Source: Macrosoma leucophasiata (Eukaryota > Arthropoda > Insecta > Lepidoptera > Hedylidae). Taken from it: DNA of 64,000 bases. Both the position numbers and the translations under genes were made by a program. The stretch lies in contig JAWQUS010000020.1 in the NCBI GenBank assembly GCA_036365455.1, forward strand, positions 9,211,001-9,275,000. The letters are read 5' to 3'. A model generated the notes under the pieces. That model saw only the letters and a list, made by a program, of their open reading frames with translations, had not been told where the DNA came from and made no database searches. This document shows, one piece after another, positions 34,520 to 45,467 of this stretch (the first letter of the stretch is position 1; each line of letters starts with the position of its first letter).

Positions 34520-34934
34520 TCTGTCATCATTTCAAGAATGGGCCCACCCTTGCCTTTCAGCGTGGAATAAACAAAAACAGCTTTGAAATTGGCAGCATTG
34601 GCTTCAAATTGAATAATGCTCTGTGCTATCTACTTCCACCAGATGGGGCTTGGTGTGAAGATAAATACATAAATGCGTATTTTACCATTACCGTATAAAG
34701 GAATCGAATGAAGGAAAATATAAAAACTGAACAATTATATGTTACAATAGTAATTAACGTTAGGCATGTCGAATGGCGTCCAATTAGAATCAGTGTCTAA
34801 CAAATTTCAAAGCCGTAATTCTGTCATCATTTCGAGAACCCCACCCATGACAATTTGAGTAGAATGAACAAATTAACAAAACAGCAACAGTGAACTTCCG
34901 CAACAGTGATGTGAATTCGCTTGTCTTCTTTTAC

Positions 34935-35530
34935 AAATGCAAAAGCCATTTGACGAAGAGAGAATTCTCACTCGAATGAAAAGACTTTTGTCTTACAAAA
35001 TGATCCAGAAGCTTCAAAATTAACATGGTCTATATATAAAGTCCGTGCAAAATAACGATCCAATTTCAAAGAATCATTCATTTAATCGAGGTGTTAATCT
35101 TTTATTGCAATTTAAATTGAGATGATATCGATTAAGGTTTTATACGTTGTGGGTGTTGCTGACACAAAATGATGATGATATCAACAGTTGTAACACAAAG
35201 TAGAGCGCCTTTTGATTAACAATAATTAAATCTATTAAAAAAAACTCTCTAATAAAAAAATAATTGTGAAATTTCGTGTGTTTATTTGGTAGGTATGAGA
35301 ATTGGTTGTAGTCTATTTTTTATATCCGGTGATTCTCGCCAAATACATATTTTTTGATAACTTGAATATTTTTAATGCCTTTATGGCGATTTGAAATTTG
35401 TCGGAGCAGAGAGCGCAAATCGACAAATACTTTCCTACCTCCTTTATCTTCATCAGTCTCATCATACATGACTCTTGACACCACCTTCGCACAGTCTTCG
35501 ACCTTATGTTCCAGGTGGTCTGCAATAACT
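34935..35530. other. Unassigned DNA
   Basis: Nothing recognised. Confidence 0.45.
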
Positions 35531-35592
35531 TTTTTTAAGCATGCAATTCACGGTGATGGTAGGTAAGTGCAGTCTATGGGTATACATATACA

Positions 35593-36426
35593 TGATATGT
35601 TCTTAGGTTTTCGCGAGCTACACTCATTGAAATAAAACTATTTTTACGGATTTATCTCGCGTATATTAAACTAAAATGTTTTTTAAAATAAACCGACGTT
35701 TCGAACGACAACCAGCTATACTACCTTACGTTAATGGTGTCACAGATAAAATCAGCAACATTTTAAAAAAGGATTCCATTAAAACAGTTTTCAAACCATA
35801 TAAAAAGATTCATCAGTATTTAAGATCCATTACAAGTAATATTCCATTACAAAATTCTGGCATTTATAAATTAGATTGTGATTGTGGACTCTCATATATT
35901 GGTCAAACGAAGAGAGCTGTATCCACCCGCGTTAAAGAGCACATTGCTGATGTCAAAAACCGAAGAACAGGGAGGTCTGCAGTCTGTGAACACATAGCGG
36001 ATAAGCCAAACCATTACATCCGGTTTGATAAAATTCAAATACTCGCTAGAGAACACAAACCCATTCCACGAATGGTACGTGAGGCTATTGAAATAAAAAA
36101 AAACCCAAATTTCAATAGAGAAGATGGATGGCAATTATCAACATCATAGAATCCCATACTTAGCAAGATTAAATCCCAGCCGCAGCAGTCTGCAAGACCT
36201 CAAGATACCATGTAATTATTGTGTTAATCCTGAACGCTACGCAAGGCGTTTACGAAATCGATGGAGGTAGCTACATATAATTTTTTCAAACTTCTGTCAG
36301 ACAAATGTCACCTCAGTCTGCCCGGGACCACGGAAGCTGAATAGCGACCGAAACGTCGGGTTGATTTTAAAAATCAGTTTAGTTTAATATACGCGAGATA
36401 AATCCGTAAAAATATTTTTATTTCAA
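35593..36426 (+). mobile_element. Penelope-like retroelement, 5' truncated
   Basis: It holds the C-terminal endonuclease part of the Penelope polyprotein and the 3' region. The left ~100 bp are an inverted copy of the right end ('ttacggatttatctcgcgta' versus 'tacgcgagataaatccgtaa'), a known arrangement for Penelope insertions. A 12-bp target duplication flanks it. The reverse transcriptase is gone. The second copy of the right end is at 8246-8512. Confidence 0.85.
35676..36149 (+). pseudogene. Penelope GIY-YIG endonuclease, C-terminal part of polyprotein
   Basis: GIY-YIG nucleases cut target DNA for Penelope insertion. The GIY motif is '[10 protein letters not shown]' (codons from 35859) and the YIG motif is '[17 protein letters not shown]' (TAT at 35895). 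The conserved Arg after YIG and a '[15 protein letters not shown]' segment follow, ending with '[19 protein letters not shown]'. The nuclease core looks intact over about 110 residues. The upstream part from the ATG lies in the inverted terminal copy, so this start is artificial. The reverse transcriptase that normally precedes it is missing. Confidence 0.85.
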
Positions 36427-36609
36427 TATACATATACACAAGATGTTTTGCCTCTGTGGTAGTTACGGGGCTATACAATAGCTACTAGCTGAAACACAGT
36501 ACTAAATAGGTACTATAATTTGGCGGTAGGTAGATTACGTAATGCGGTAGTGCCTACGTTCTCGAGATCTGACACTGGAACTCTACCACAGTAGACTACC
36601 ATCAGCTAT

Positions 36610-37435
36610 ATTCACATCTGTTTTGTCATTTGCTCATTCCAAATTAATTTTACGCCGAGCGTGAAGTGAAATTTAAAGCCAATAAATATGTAAGTAGATT
36701 TCAGTTTTAATTAGAAATAAATTGCAATTAAAGTTCTACGGTTTTCTTTGAATTGTCTCAAGATTAAAAGCTCAGTCCCTTGTTCGGTGGTAACAAAACG
36801 AAATCGTGTGCAAATGTTTCGATGCAACAATGTTGGTGTTAATAAAAAGAGTTTGTTCTTTAAAAAAATATTTCCAATTAATGTTTTTATTTTCAACTGA
36901 CAATAAATATGTTGAACATGGTTTGCAGTAGTGGTCTGTTGGACGCAATTTGAAAATAATGAACGCACTTTGCTTTGTGTCATGCCGGTTTTTGGCTGTG
37001 TAATATTTTTTTATTTATTGACGGTTGCGAAAGATGTTCTCTTTTTGAAGTGTATACGTTCTCTTTTTGAAGTTTATAGCCGCGAATATGCGGCGACGCT
37101 GTCAAAATTAAAACTTCGGTGTATATAATCATTTCGCGAATTTGTCATGCATGATTGAGCAACAATATTTGTTGCTAATGGTAGAGTTCTTGCGGCTGGG
37201 CTGGTAGAGGTGTAGGTTAACCACATAACCTAATCTATTTACCTTTTATAAAAATAAAATAACATATGTTAGTTTCACTAAAATAAAAGAACGACTGGAC
37301 CGGTTTGAATTTCCGTAGAAGTCCAAGGAAGGTTTTAAATAAAAGGTGAGCGAAACCAAGAAATGAAAGAAAAAAAATTACGACGAACGTAAGAAAGTAA
37401 CTTCACACCTGTGTACCACGAAAGTGTAGACAGAG
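36610..37435. other. Mostly unassigned DNA
   Basis: No gene. A weak family A head-like stretch lies near 37167-37235 ('taatggtagagttc', 'cataacctaatctattta'). Confidence 0.35.
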
Positions 37436-37611
37436 GTAAATTAATGCATTCAAGCGTAGATGCAAAACACCTATGATTCGCCGGTTACATTCTGGCCCAT
37501 GCAACAGGTGGCAAGCCTATTAACATCACTGTAACTGTTTGATATTATTTCGCATTAACACATGCTTGTGAAATATATTTTATTTTTAAAGAAAAATGGA
37601 AAGAAAAATTT

Positions 37612-37687
37612 GACTTCAGGCGAGGCTCGAACTCGCGACCTACTGGGAATCTAGTCCAGCAGCTCTTCCAATTGAGCTACTGAAGCC
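37612..37687 (-). tRNA. tRNA-like cloverleaf, 9-nt anticodon loop, copy 1
   Basis: Read on the minus strand, taking the second G as base 1: acceptor pairs 7/7 (one G-T), T8 A9, D stem GCTC/GAGC, G18 G19, 5-bp anticodon stem GCTGG/CCAGT (one G-T), T stem GCGAG/CTCGC and T loop TTCGAGC. The anticodon loop is ACTAGATTC, 9 nt instead of 7. A functional tRNA is doubtful, and a tRNA-derived repeat is the safer reading. Confidence 0.5.
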
Positions 37688-38164
37688 CTGCCCGATTTAT
37701 CAAATCTTTCCTTCACATCTATTGCATTGCTTTATGGTAGCAGTAGCGCCATCTATTACCAACTATGCTAGTTAGGCAACCGATATAATAGACTTTTCAG
37801 TTTATTGAATATCGTAAAGAAGTCGCTTTTACCCTTAATAATTGTTTGATATTATTTCGCATTAACACACGTGTGTTATATTATACTGGACTAGATTCCC
37901 AGTAGGTCGCGAGTTCGAGCCTCGCCTGAAGTCAAATTTTTCTTTCCATTTTTCTTTAAAAATAAAATATATTTCACAAGCATGTGTTAATGCGAAATAA
38001 TATCAAACAATTATTAAGGGTAAAAGCGACTTCTTTACGATATTCAATAAACTGAAAACTCTATTATATCGGTTGCCTAACTAGTATAGTTGGTAATAGA
38101 TGGCGCTACTGCTACCATAAAGCAATGCAATAGATGTGAAGGAAAGATTTGACAAATCGGGCAG

Positions 38165-38240
38165 GGCTTCAGTAGCTCAATTGGAAGAGCGGCTGGACTA
38201 GATTCCCAGTAGGTCGCGAGTTCGAGCCTCGCCTGAAGTC
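38165..38240 (+). tRNA. tRNA-like cloverleaf, 9-nt anticodon loop, copy 2
   Basis: Same structure as 37612-37687 in the opposite orientation, forming part of the inverted arms. It is preceded by 'gacaaatcgggca' and followed by 'aaatttttctttccattttt', like all copies. Confidence 0.5.
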
Positions 38241-38454
38241 AAATTTTTCTTTCCATTTTTCTTTAAAAATAAAATCACTGTAACTTCTATAAAATGGAAA
38301 AAATCCAACAGCACTCAGGATAATGTACCTTTATCTCTGACAGTCCCCGAGCCGAGGATCAAACTTGGGACCCCAGCGTAACAGTTGTAAACCTTCTACC
38401 ACCATTTTAAATTTTCGTGGACACACTAAATACGGATTGAAAGTTCGACTAAAT

Positions 38455-38592
38455 CACAGACCGCACTACGACTTTACTTTCAGCAAAGTACACTACGTAC
38501 GTAAGTAAGTTAGAATTTTCTCAAAACTTACACTTTACTGACAGTTCTAAGCTTACTTTGCTCAAAGTAAAGCCATAGTGCGGTTTATGAAT
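38455..38592. mobile_element. Short MITE with ~35-bp TIRs
   Basis: The left 'accgcactacgactttactt' and 'tcagcaaagta' are matched by the reversed right end ('accgcactatggctttactt', 'tgagcaaagta'). Ends and target duplication are not sharply defined. Confidence 0.65.
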
Positions 38593-39028
38593 CCCTTACA
38601 ACCAATGCACAGCTACCGTTGTCGTGACCGTGTACATTACGATACTATCTCAACAACACTACAGTCTTATTTTAATTTAAGACACTTACAGAAGCCATCA
38701 GCTTTACTGGAATAATTTAGAAGCACAGTATAAGATTGAAACGTTCTTTAGGATGTGGTAGAAGTTTGTCTATAGTTTTTCTTTAGTTTGTTTGTCTATA
38801 GTAAAGCCATAATGATAATAATAATATATTCTTATTATAAACTAGCGACCCGGCCCAGATTCGTGCGGATGCGATGTAGATTGTTACAGGTAATTAGATG
38901 CCATTTTCAATCATAAATTCCTACTCATCATGCCGATTCATCTGTTTAGACTATAATTGACGACTGTCCGTTATGTTAAGCGCTATAAGGCTTACATTAG
39001 AAAAAGTTAATATAATAATAATATTAAT

Positions 39029-39395
39029 AATGGCAACCCATTATACGTCCCACTGCTGGGCACGAGTCTCTCCCCTTTTTGGGGGGAGGCCTAGAGCTTA
39101 CTCCACCACGCTGCTCCAATGCGGATTGGTGGAGGTGGGTGGGTTAGTGGCCCAACCCGCTGTCGGATGTTTTCAAACTGCCCATAAGGCCTCCGACAAG
39201 GTCTAACGACTGCTGTCTATCGATAGCAACCGGAACCGACGGCTTAACGTGCCCTCCGAAGCACGGAAACGCGCATTTAATTTGCCACTTGCGGTCACCA
39301 ATCACACTACTCGACCGCATCCGTATTGCTTAACCGAGTCGATCGTCTATGATTTACACCAGCCGCTGGGCCCATGCGCGTTTCGCATGATCCCT
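39029..39395 (-). repeat. SINE-like family B, near full length
   Basis: Reversed order from 'aatggcaacccattatacgt' to 'accagccgctgggcc', collinear with 32289-32640. An ATT/TAA-rich tail lies on the left at 39010-39028. Confidence 0.8.
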
Positions 39396-39473
39396 CGTTA
39401 AGTTTACTTAAAAATTCTAATTTTCCGCGCAACTATCTTTTTTTTCTGCGAGAGTATTGTATGATATATAAAC

Positions 39474-39806
39474 TGCCTCAGTAGCATGGTTGTAGCAGGC
39501 CACTACTACTTCGCTGAAGTCCTGGGTTCAATTCCCGGGTTGGAGGATATTAGAGATAACGGTGTAAAATCCTTTATTTCTGGCTCTATTGGGATATTTC
39601 CATTTCAGGGAAGTTTCCCAGTAGGTACCTCGAAGTTATGTAATGTGCCCAGAGATGTCAATAGGCTCGCCACCTGTTCCATGGACCAAAACGTAACCGG
39701 CGAAACGTGGATATTTAATTTGTGCATGTATGTTTGAATGAATGCATTTACCTCTGCCTACCCTTTCAGGGATTACAGACGTAAAGTTACGTTATTGTAT
39801 GATAGT
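39474..39806 (+). repeat. tRNA-SINE family C, full length
   Basis: The head has box A-like 'tagcatggttg' and box B 'ggttcaattcc' (39524-39534), as in a tRNA. The body has 'ggctcgccacctgttccatg' and the end 'tttcagggattacagacgta'. It is the most complete copy of this family here and would be transcribed by RNA polymerase III. Confidence 0.8.
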
Positions 39807-40217
39807 GTGTCTGTGTTTACTGTAATTGGTATTATGTATCGTTGTTATTTAAGTAGAGATAAATAAATAAATATATGAATGCATGCATTTATCCCTTAGA
39901 CGAAGTGAGAAATATGTTCACATTTCTTCTCCACGCTCGTCGAAATTCCACATTCGATTTTAATAAGAGTTATGCGTTACATGAGCATCAAAATTAATCC
40001 AAACCGAACTCTAGAACTCTAAGGCTAAGTTGCATCATTTTACTTTAAAAAAATTTATTAAAGTACCTACCGGGTTAGTGAAAAAATAGTTGCACCATTT
40101 GAGCATTGTTAAATGACGACTGAAACTCACCAAGCTGCGCTGGTTAATGTTTATGATAACCTTAATTAACTGTCAAGTGATGAGGAAATCTGTCAACCCT
40201 GATAACATTATTTTAAT

Positions 40218-40345
40218 TTGACGACCCGGTTAGTCCAGCGGTGCGAAACCACCGTTTAATTCGAAGGGTCGCGGGATATTTCTTTCGGGTCTGGGTGTTT
40301 GTCTTTGTGTTGTGTGTGTACAACGGCACCCACGATACAGGTTTA
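40218..40345 (+). repeat. tRNA-derived SINE fragment, different family
   Basis: 'gacccggttagtccagcggt' resembles a tRNA 5' half with box A. 'ttcgggtctgggtgtttgtc' is the body common in moth SINEs. The box B region is deleted between them. Confidence 0.55.
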
Positions 40346-40403
40346 TACCTAGAGTATTTATTTATTATCTACTACAAAAATACGCTGGTGCAACGCCACC
40401 TGT

Positions 40404-40476
40404 GTTTTACAGTAACATTTACTTTAGCAGTGACAATGTATCATAGTCACTGCTAAAGTAAATGTTACTGTAAAAC
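40404..40476. repeat. Perfect fold-back, 31-bp arms, 11-nt loop
   Basis: Arms 40404-40434 and 40446-40476 are exact reverse complements ('gttttacagtaacatttact' and onward) around 'aatgtatcata'. Sequences near 40028 and 40500 ('gttgca(t/c)ca') suggest it may lie inside a larger TIR element, but that is weak. Confidence 0.95.
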
Positions 40477-40671
40477 TTCAAAAAAACCATAACCAAAATA
40501 AACATTTGGTGCAACCGAACCTAAGTAGATTAATCTCATATTTGAATGGGTCTTCTAAGACCACGAAATCGGATAAGTCTGAGCCTCTAGGTTATAAGGT
40601 TTCTTACAGGATATTTCAACTATTAATCTGATTAATGCTTTGATTGAAAAATACTGTTGTGTCAATAGGCG

Positions 40672-40733
40672 CGTCCACACAGAGCAGCCTCGCGAGCCAT
40701 TTGCCGCGCGAGGCAGCTCGCTCTGTGTGGACG
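40672..40733. repeat. GC-rich 62-bp hairpin
   Basis: 'cgtccacacagagc' (40672-40685) pairs exactly with 40720-40733, and inner 'cctcgcg' pairs with 'cgcgagg'. It is compact and GC-rich in AT-rich DNA, and may be a tiny MITE. Confidence 0.8.
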
Positions 40734-41061
40734 TGCTTCGGTTAGCGCCTAGCTAGTCGTCTATAGTGTGAAAGTAACCTAATCAAATCTTAAGTTTGAT
40801 TTCATAGTTTAAAAGTTATAAAATTCTTAGCTGTTTGCCGCGACTTGTCACACATCCGCGTGGTATTTGCTTTTTGGAAAAAATAGCTTATGTCCCTTCA
40901 TAACGTTCAAACTACGTTTATGTTATAATAAAAAATCGTAAAAAGCGCTTAGATAGAGTTAATTTCATATTTTTTAAGCTATAGTACCTATGGAAGTAAA
41001 TGGCATTAATTACGTTAAAGTATCGTTATTTCAGTACCGATTGTAACTGAATTTTCCACAT

Positions 41062-41135
41062 GTGGTAGAGCTTCAGTAAGCGTAAGCACCATCACATTTC
41101 CCAAACTACTTGCCGCTAAATGGTCGTTTTGTACG
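41062..41135 (+). repeat. SINE family A head fragment, diverged
   Basis: 'tgtggtagagcttcagt' and 'ctacttgccgctaaatggt' match the family A head with a deletion between. Confidence 0.5.
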
Positions 41136-41375
41136 CGCATAACTTCCATTCGATTACACCAAATTAAGACTGATGGTTTTTATGTAGGTAATACAGAATT
41201 TAGCGTTGAACAATGATAGATAACCAGCGGACTGATTTTGGGATTCCATAGGTCTATTAAAGGATTAGGTAATGTCCTAACCGTTATTAGATACCGACTG
41301 ACAAAGATATCAATAGCGCAATATGTAACATAAATTATCATTGTAATATACCTACAGTCATATATCTTATAAAAT

Positions 41376-41640
41376 AACTAGCCAATAACGCCCTGACGAA
41401 CTTCGTATCATCGCCTTAGAGGTATAAAAAAATTGAAAATCCAAAAAATGGAAAAAAACATTTGTGGAGAATCACCATTACAGATAAAAAATAGACTACA
41501 ACCGATTCTCATACCTACCAAATACACCCACAAAATTTCAAAATTATCAGTCATGCCGTTTTGGAAGAGTGACAAACACTGTGTCACGAGAATTGTACTC
41601 GTATATATTAGATTTGAAAGAAAAAACAAGGAAAACGGGA
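41376..41640 (-). mobile_element. Helitron-like fragment
   Basis: 'actagccaataacgccctga' followed by 'cgaacttcgtatcatcgcc' resembles the other ACTAG-edged fragments. Boundaries are approximate. Confidence 0.35.
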
Positions 41641-42230
41641 AAAAACTTCAAAATTCCACTAGACAATTCGAATCGAAATCCACATATCGCTAAAGCAGAT
41701 TCGATTCTGAGCCTTACTTCACGCGTTGTCGGCCTGAATAAACTTCCAAATCGATTCCACATCTGAGAGTGACACTCTTGGATAAGGTTTACACGGCGCA
41801 TTTACATTTGCATAAAGAATAGAAAGACGAATGATAACTAGAAATGGGACCGGTCTAGTTTAAATAAATAAGAATGCAGACACGTTTATCACAATGTAAT
41901 GTGATAAATACGTAAAAATTTGTTGAGTTTTAAAAACAAACTATTCGGTTTGATATAAATTGATGATACTTTTTATAACTCTGCGTGCTTCCATGATTTT
42001 CTTTGTTGTGTTTGTTGTTCCATAATGCCCAGTGCCATATAGTCTATTAATACTGCTACTAGGAAACATTTCAAAACACTTAAAGCCTGACCAGAGTGCG
42101 TCATGTGGCCATCAATTAGAAAGCTCATTTGCAGAACATTTACGTTTTCCTAAATTAGTAGGATTTATTATGTAACATCAAAACAGCATTGTACTGCGAA
42201 GTGGCCATCCAAATAATGTCAATCGAGTTA

Positions 42231-42497
42231 CAGTACCTACTCAACAATAAACATTGCACATCGAGCCTAAAAATTACTACGAAAGAGACAATCGGCTAGT
42301 TTACACTTCGTAGATCGTTATCTCTGCAGCACGATGCCTACGTACCTAAGCATTATTAGTCCGGTATTGGTCATATCTTGATCAAAATGGTCGACAAATG
42401 TCATTTAAGTCAGGTGCGAAAGATATAACGCTCTACAAATCCGAAATAAGCCGTAGTCTCGTTCCTGGGGTGGATGTGCAATATTTCTTGGATACTG
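42231..42497 (+). mobile_element. Family K MITE, complete, TA target duplication
   Basis: TA at 42229-42230 and 42498-42499 flank terminal repeats of about 80 bp: 'ctcaacaataaacattgcac' on the left and its inverted relative 'gatgtgcaatatttcttgga' on the right. The middle reads 'ccggtattggtcatatcttg'. No transposase; a Tc1/mariner-type helper is likely. Confidence 0.85.
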
Positions 42498-42522
42498 TAC
42501 ACAATTTGGCCTCAGAGGACTT

Positions 42523-42581
42523 CAGACTTAACAGTAGTGATACATCCTTCTGCAGTAGAAGGATAGTTACTGTTAAGTCTG
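42523..42581. repeat. Imperfect fold-back next to family K MITE
   Basis: 'cagacttaacagta' (42523-42536) pairs exactly with 42568-42581. An inner 'tccttct'/'agaagga' also pairs, with bulges between. Confidence 0.75.
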
Positions 42582-42962
42582 ATGCCATCATAGCAATAAA
42601 TATAATTGAATAGAGCACAATAGATTCTTAAAACATATTATATTTACATGGAAAACGTCAAGTGAAACTAGCACCAACAGCGCATTAAAGTTTCAGCAAT
42701 AGAACCGAACTGAGTACCGTATCTTATGCAGCGCAGATATTGCACTGATGTGATTCTAAAAGAGAATTCCCATTGGAATCACTACACTGGATTCACTAAG
42801 AATGCATTGTACTTCCTTTCTTAATAGATTTTCATTTCAGATATGATTTCAAATTATTTCTTTTCAAAAAGAGAAATATTAAACTTGATAAAATTGTCAT
42901 TCTTTTGTTTAAGGTATTATATATAGTTTTATTGATTATTTTATAGACAGTATTTTTTTACG

Positions 42963-43228
42963 TGTGGAAGGTGGCAAACAAGCATGCAGCTCATATTGAT
43001 GTAAAGTGATAACTGCACCCTATAGACATCTAGACAAAAATCAGAGGTCATGCGTTGCCACCCTTGAGACCTAAGTTGTTACGTCTCTATGATAGTTATT
43101 ACGGGGCCATACATTACCATCTAACCGGAATACTACCATTTAGCGGCAGATAGATTAGGTAATGCGGTAGTGCCTACGCCCGCGAGCTCAGTCATCAGAG
43201 CTCTACCACCAGTAGACCAGTAGAATAA
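42963..43228 (-). repeat. SINE family A, near full length
   Basis: Reversed order complete from 'ggcaaacaagcatgcagctc' to 'gagctctaccaccagtag', with a short deletion around 'cggaatactacc'. Confidence 0.8.
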
Positions 43229-43265
43229 CATAAGTAGAATAACATAATATTATTATGTACATAAT

Positions 43266-43304
43266 AACTGCCACGATTCATTACATCTATCCGATCTTTT
43301 GTAA
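43266..43304. repeat. 39-bp direct repeat, copy 1
   Basis: 'aactgccacgattcattaca' through 'ccgatcttttgtaa' is identical to 43506-43544, 240 bp away. Confidence 0.9.
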
Positions 43305-43505
43305 AAAAATGTGTACTTCGACTTTTGAGTCATTTTTAAACATCAGTTTGCAAAGTTCATTTCAATTTTAAATAAACCAGCAATATTGTAACGAATATCA
43401 AAAGGTTCAAATTAAATTAAACATCCCAATAACTATTATTTCCAATGTACCCAGTACAAAGTTTAACTAAGAAAACAAGTGTATCGCTACTAACAAGGAA
43501 CGTTG

Positions 43506-43544
43506 AACTGCCACGATTCATTACATCTATCCGATCTTTTGTAA
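43506..43544. repeat. 39-bp direct repeat, copy 2
   Basis: Exact copy of 43266-43304; flanks of the two copies are unrelated. Confidence 0.9.
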
Positions 43545-43549
43545 TTCCT

Positions 43550-45400
43550 TGTAAGTGCAAGATATTATATTACCCGTTCACAAAGGCGGATTTCTTTAAT
43601 TATTTTAGTCAATATTGTGCTTTTAGCAACACCGTGGCAATCGATCAAGCAGCTGGTTGCAAGGCCACGTAATTCGATACACATTGGAATGTGGCCACAA
43701 ATAAAATCACTTAGCCACAGAGTGGCGTCCTGCAGAGCACATCTACCGCTCACTGTGGCCTACGTTGAAATAAATTAAACCTAGAAGAGTCGACGAAACG
43801 TGATTAACGCGAATTTCTGGAACTCTCCGCGTTTTATTCTTTTTTTAAATAAATGACAAAGCTGACAGTGACATTCCGCGAGTGACGTCTTAAGCTTGTT
43901 AGCAGCGTCTTCTGTTAGGCAAAGGAAGTTTCTTTCGGGCAGCTGTTTCTTTGTGTTCTATAATTGATTTCGTTTCTTACAGCAAAAGTTAGACGCGAGT
44001 GTTGAGAAGTTTAAATCAGTTTCGGAAAAAGTTGTGACCCATTAAACATTTTCAGTTTACAGTAATATTCTATTTACGAATATGCTGCTCTTTAAATGTT
44101 TTAACAACACTATGAATATTTCAAATCAAATACAAAACAACATCCTATTATATTGATACCGCAATTAATTGGCCGGAATTTACCAATCGCTATAATATTC
44201 GTCGAAATTGAATAATCAATTATTCTGTTAGTTTATCGCAAAATACTTTAATAGTTCGTCATAAAAAACCCAAATACAAAAGCGTGACGTTTTTACGGGC
44301 AATTTTCAATTGTGCAAAATTTATACGAATAAAATAGGGCGTGAAATTGTTCCGTGAATAGGAGGCATTTGTTTGTGAAATCCGGTCGTAGTGTAAAATT
44401 TAGATGTAATGCATCCTTTACCTGTTTATAGTAGGGTTAGGATGGGAGTCTATTTGTCTATGTGACTGTACCAGTCGCCCATTTGCCGTCTCGTGTCTGA
44501 AAAATGTTAGATGGCGCAGTGTAATAAATTTTTCTCTTTCATGTACACTGTGTGAATGGAAATAAGCGACACGCATTACTTGAATATAATTTGGCAAAGT
44601 AGAATGAATTGTTATAAAAGTAACAGTTATGGGCTTAGATCAGGGGGCGTGTCGTGACCTTTCATTGTGAACTAAATCTAAATCGCTAATAGCTTTGTTT
44701 TAATTTGTTACATGTGCTTTCTCACAAACAAATGAAGCAAAATTTGAGCGGTTTTAATATTGAATGGTAATTTAGAAGTCGTCGCGCGGTGCCAGGCATA
44801 TTATTATGGGCGCCCACACAAAACTGCGATGCGATCATCAGGCTTCTAACTTCTATAGATGTATTTTCTTTTACTCCAGTTATTTTGTATTATAGTGTAA
44901 TAATATATATATGTGACTATTAAATAAAATAGAAGCTGCAATACCACCACACCTATAATACGTTGTACTTAAAACAGCAATTTTGCTCCCTATGGCAAAT
45001 TGTCCAAAAAATATATTAAGCGAATAGCATAAAGCTGCCCCAATTTGTTGTGTGTCCTACAATAATATATCTGCGGCGTATCCACTTAAAATTCACAGAA
45101 TACGGATGCACTTTGACAAATAGTTGTAGTTTCTTTAGAACAAAGTGGGCTATATTTCGTTCCCACACTGAAAACGTTTATAGAATAAATAAGCGGAGGC
45201 TTTATAAAGAGCCAACGTCACTCGTTATCCATGGTCATTTTATCACAATGGGAAAAACTTAAAACGGTAAAATATTATATACATTTTAATTTAAATCTAT
45301 TTCGTGACCTTTAGTAATTGCGACAATTTATGCACAACGATTTGAATGCAATCAGTGTTAACGATTTGAGAATATTTATTCCACTTGATTTTTGGTTAGA
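43550..45400. other. Unassigned DNA
   Basis: No gene or repeat recognised over 1.85 kb. It could contain regulatory or unrecognised exon sequence of a host gene. Confidence 0.4.
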
Positions 45401-45406
45401 TTTATG

Positions 45407-45467
45407 TACCCCGTTAGGGACCTGGCGTGAAGATACATAATCTTCACGCCAGGTCCCTAACGGGGTA
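45407..45467. repeat. Perfect fold-back, 28-bp arms, 5-nt loop
   Basis: Arms 45407-45434 and 45440-45467 pair exactly around 'acata'. The right arm is the start of a reversed family E LINE end; the left arm is an inverted copy of it. Confidence 0.95.

Larger units (their letters stand above)
33840..34930. repeat. Diverged tandem array, ~300-345 bp unit
   Basis: The anchor 'ctgtcatcatttc' recurs at 33981, 34521 and 34821, and 'tgtcgaatggcgtccaat' at 33918 and 34767. Each is followed by similar 'gggcccaccc', 'aacaaaaacagctttgaa' and 'cataaatg' blocks. The first interval is 540 bp because an element of about 200 bp (34297-34505) interrupts the middle unit. Confidence 0.65.
35540..36606 (-). repeat. 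SINE family A split by a Penelope element
   Basis: The 3' part (35540-35592, 'aagcatgcaattcacggtga') and the rest (36427-36606, 'gcctctgtggtagttacggg' to 'ctctaccacagtag') are parts of one reversed SINE. The 12 bp 'tatacatataca' occur at both junctions (35581-35592 and 36427-36438), the target duplication of the inserted Penelope element. Confidence 0.75.
37537..38273. mobile_element. Palindromic insertion of tRNA-like units
   Basis: Two arms of nearly 300 bp (about 37578-37873 and 37978-38273) are inverted copies with few differences. Each holds a complete tRNA-like unit plus the same ~190-bp body ('ttgcattgctttatggtagc', 'cgccatctattaccaacta'). Between them lies a third, partial tRNA-like unit (37890-37941, plus). 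The right half is a head-to-tail dimer, and the left half is its inverted counterpart. The 12-bp target duplication indicates insertion as one event. There is no poly(A). Confidence 0.8.
37440..38405 (-). repeat. tRNA-SINE family C split by a tRNA-like palindrome
   Basis: The 3' part (37440-37536, with reversed 'cgccacctgttgcatgggcc'-type sequence) and the tRNA-like head (38274-38405, reversed box B in 'gaggatcaaacttgggaccc') belong to one reversed SINE. The 12 bp 'atcactgtaact' occur at both junctions (37525-37536 and 38274-38285). Confidence 0.75.

Noticed and set aside
37697..38260. Treating the tRNA-like units as ordinary functional tRNA genes
   Set aside because: The anticodon loop has 9 nt, the units lie in a repeat inserted with target duplication, and one copy has a D-stem mismatch.
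40010..40512. A 500-bp TIR element bounded by 'gttgca(t/c)ca' motifs
   Set aside because: Terminal similarity is only about 14 of 19 bases and no target duplication is visible; only the inner 31-bp fold-back is certain.
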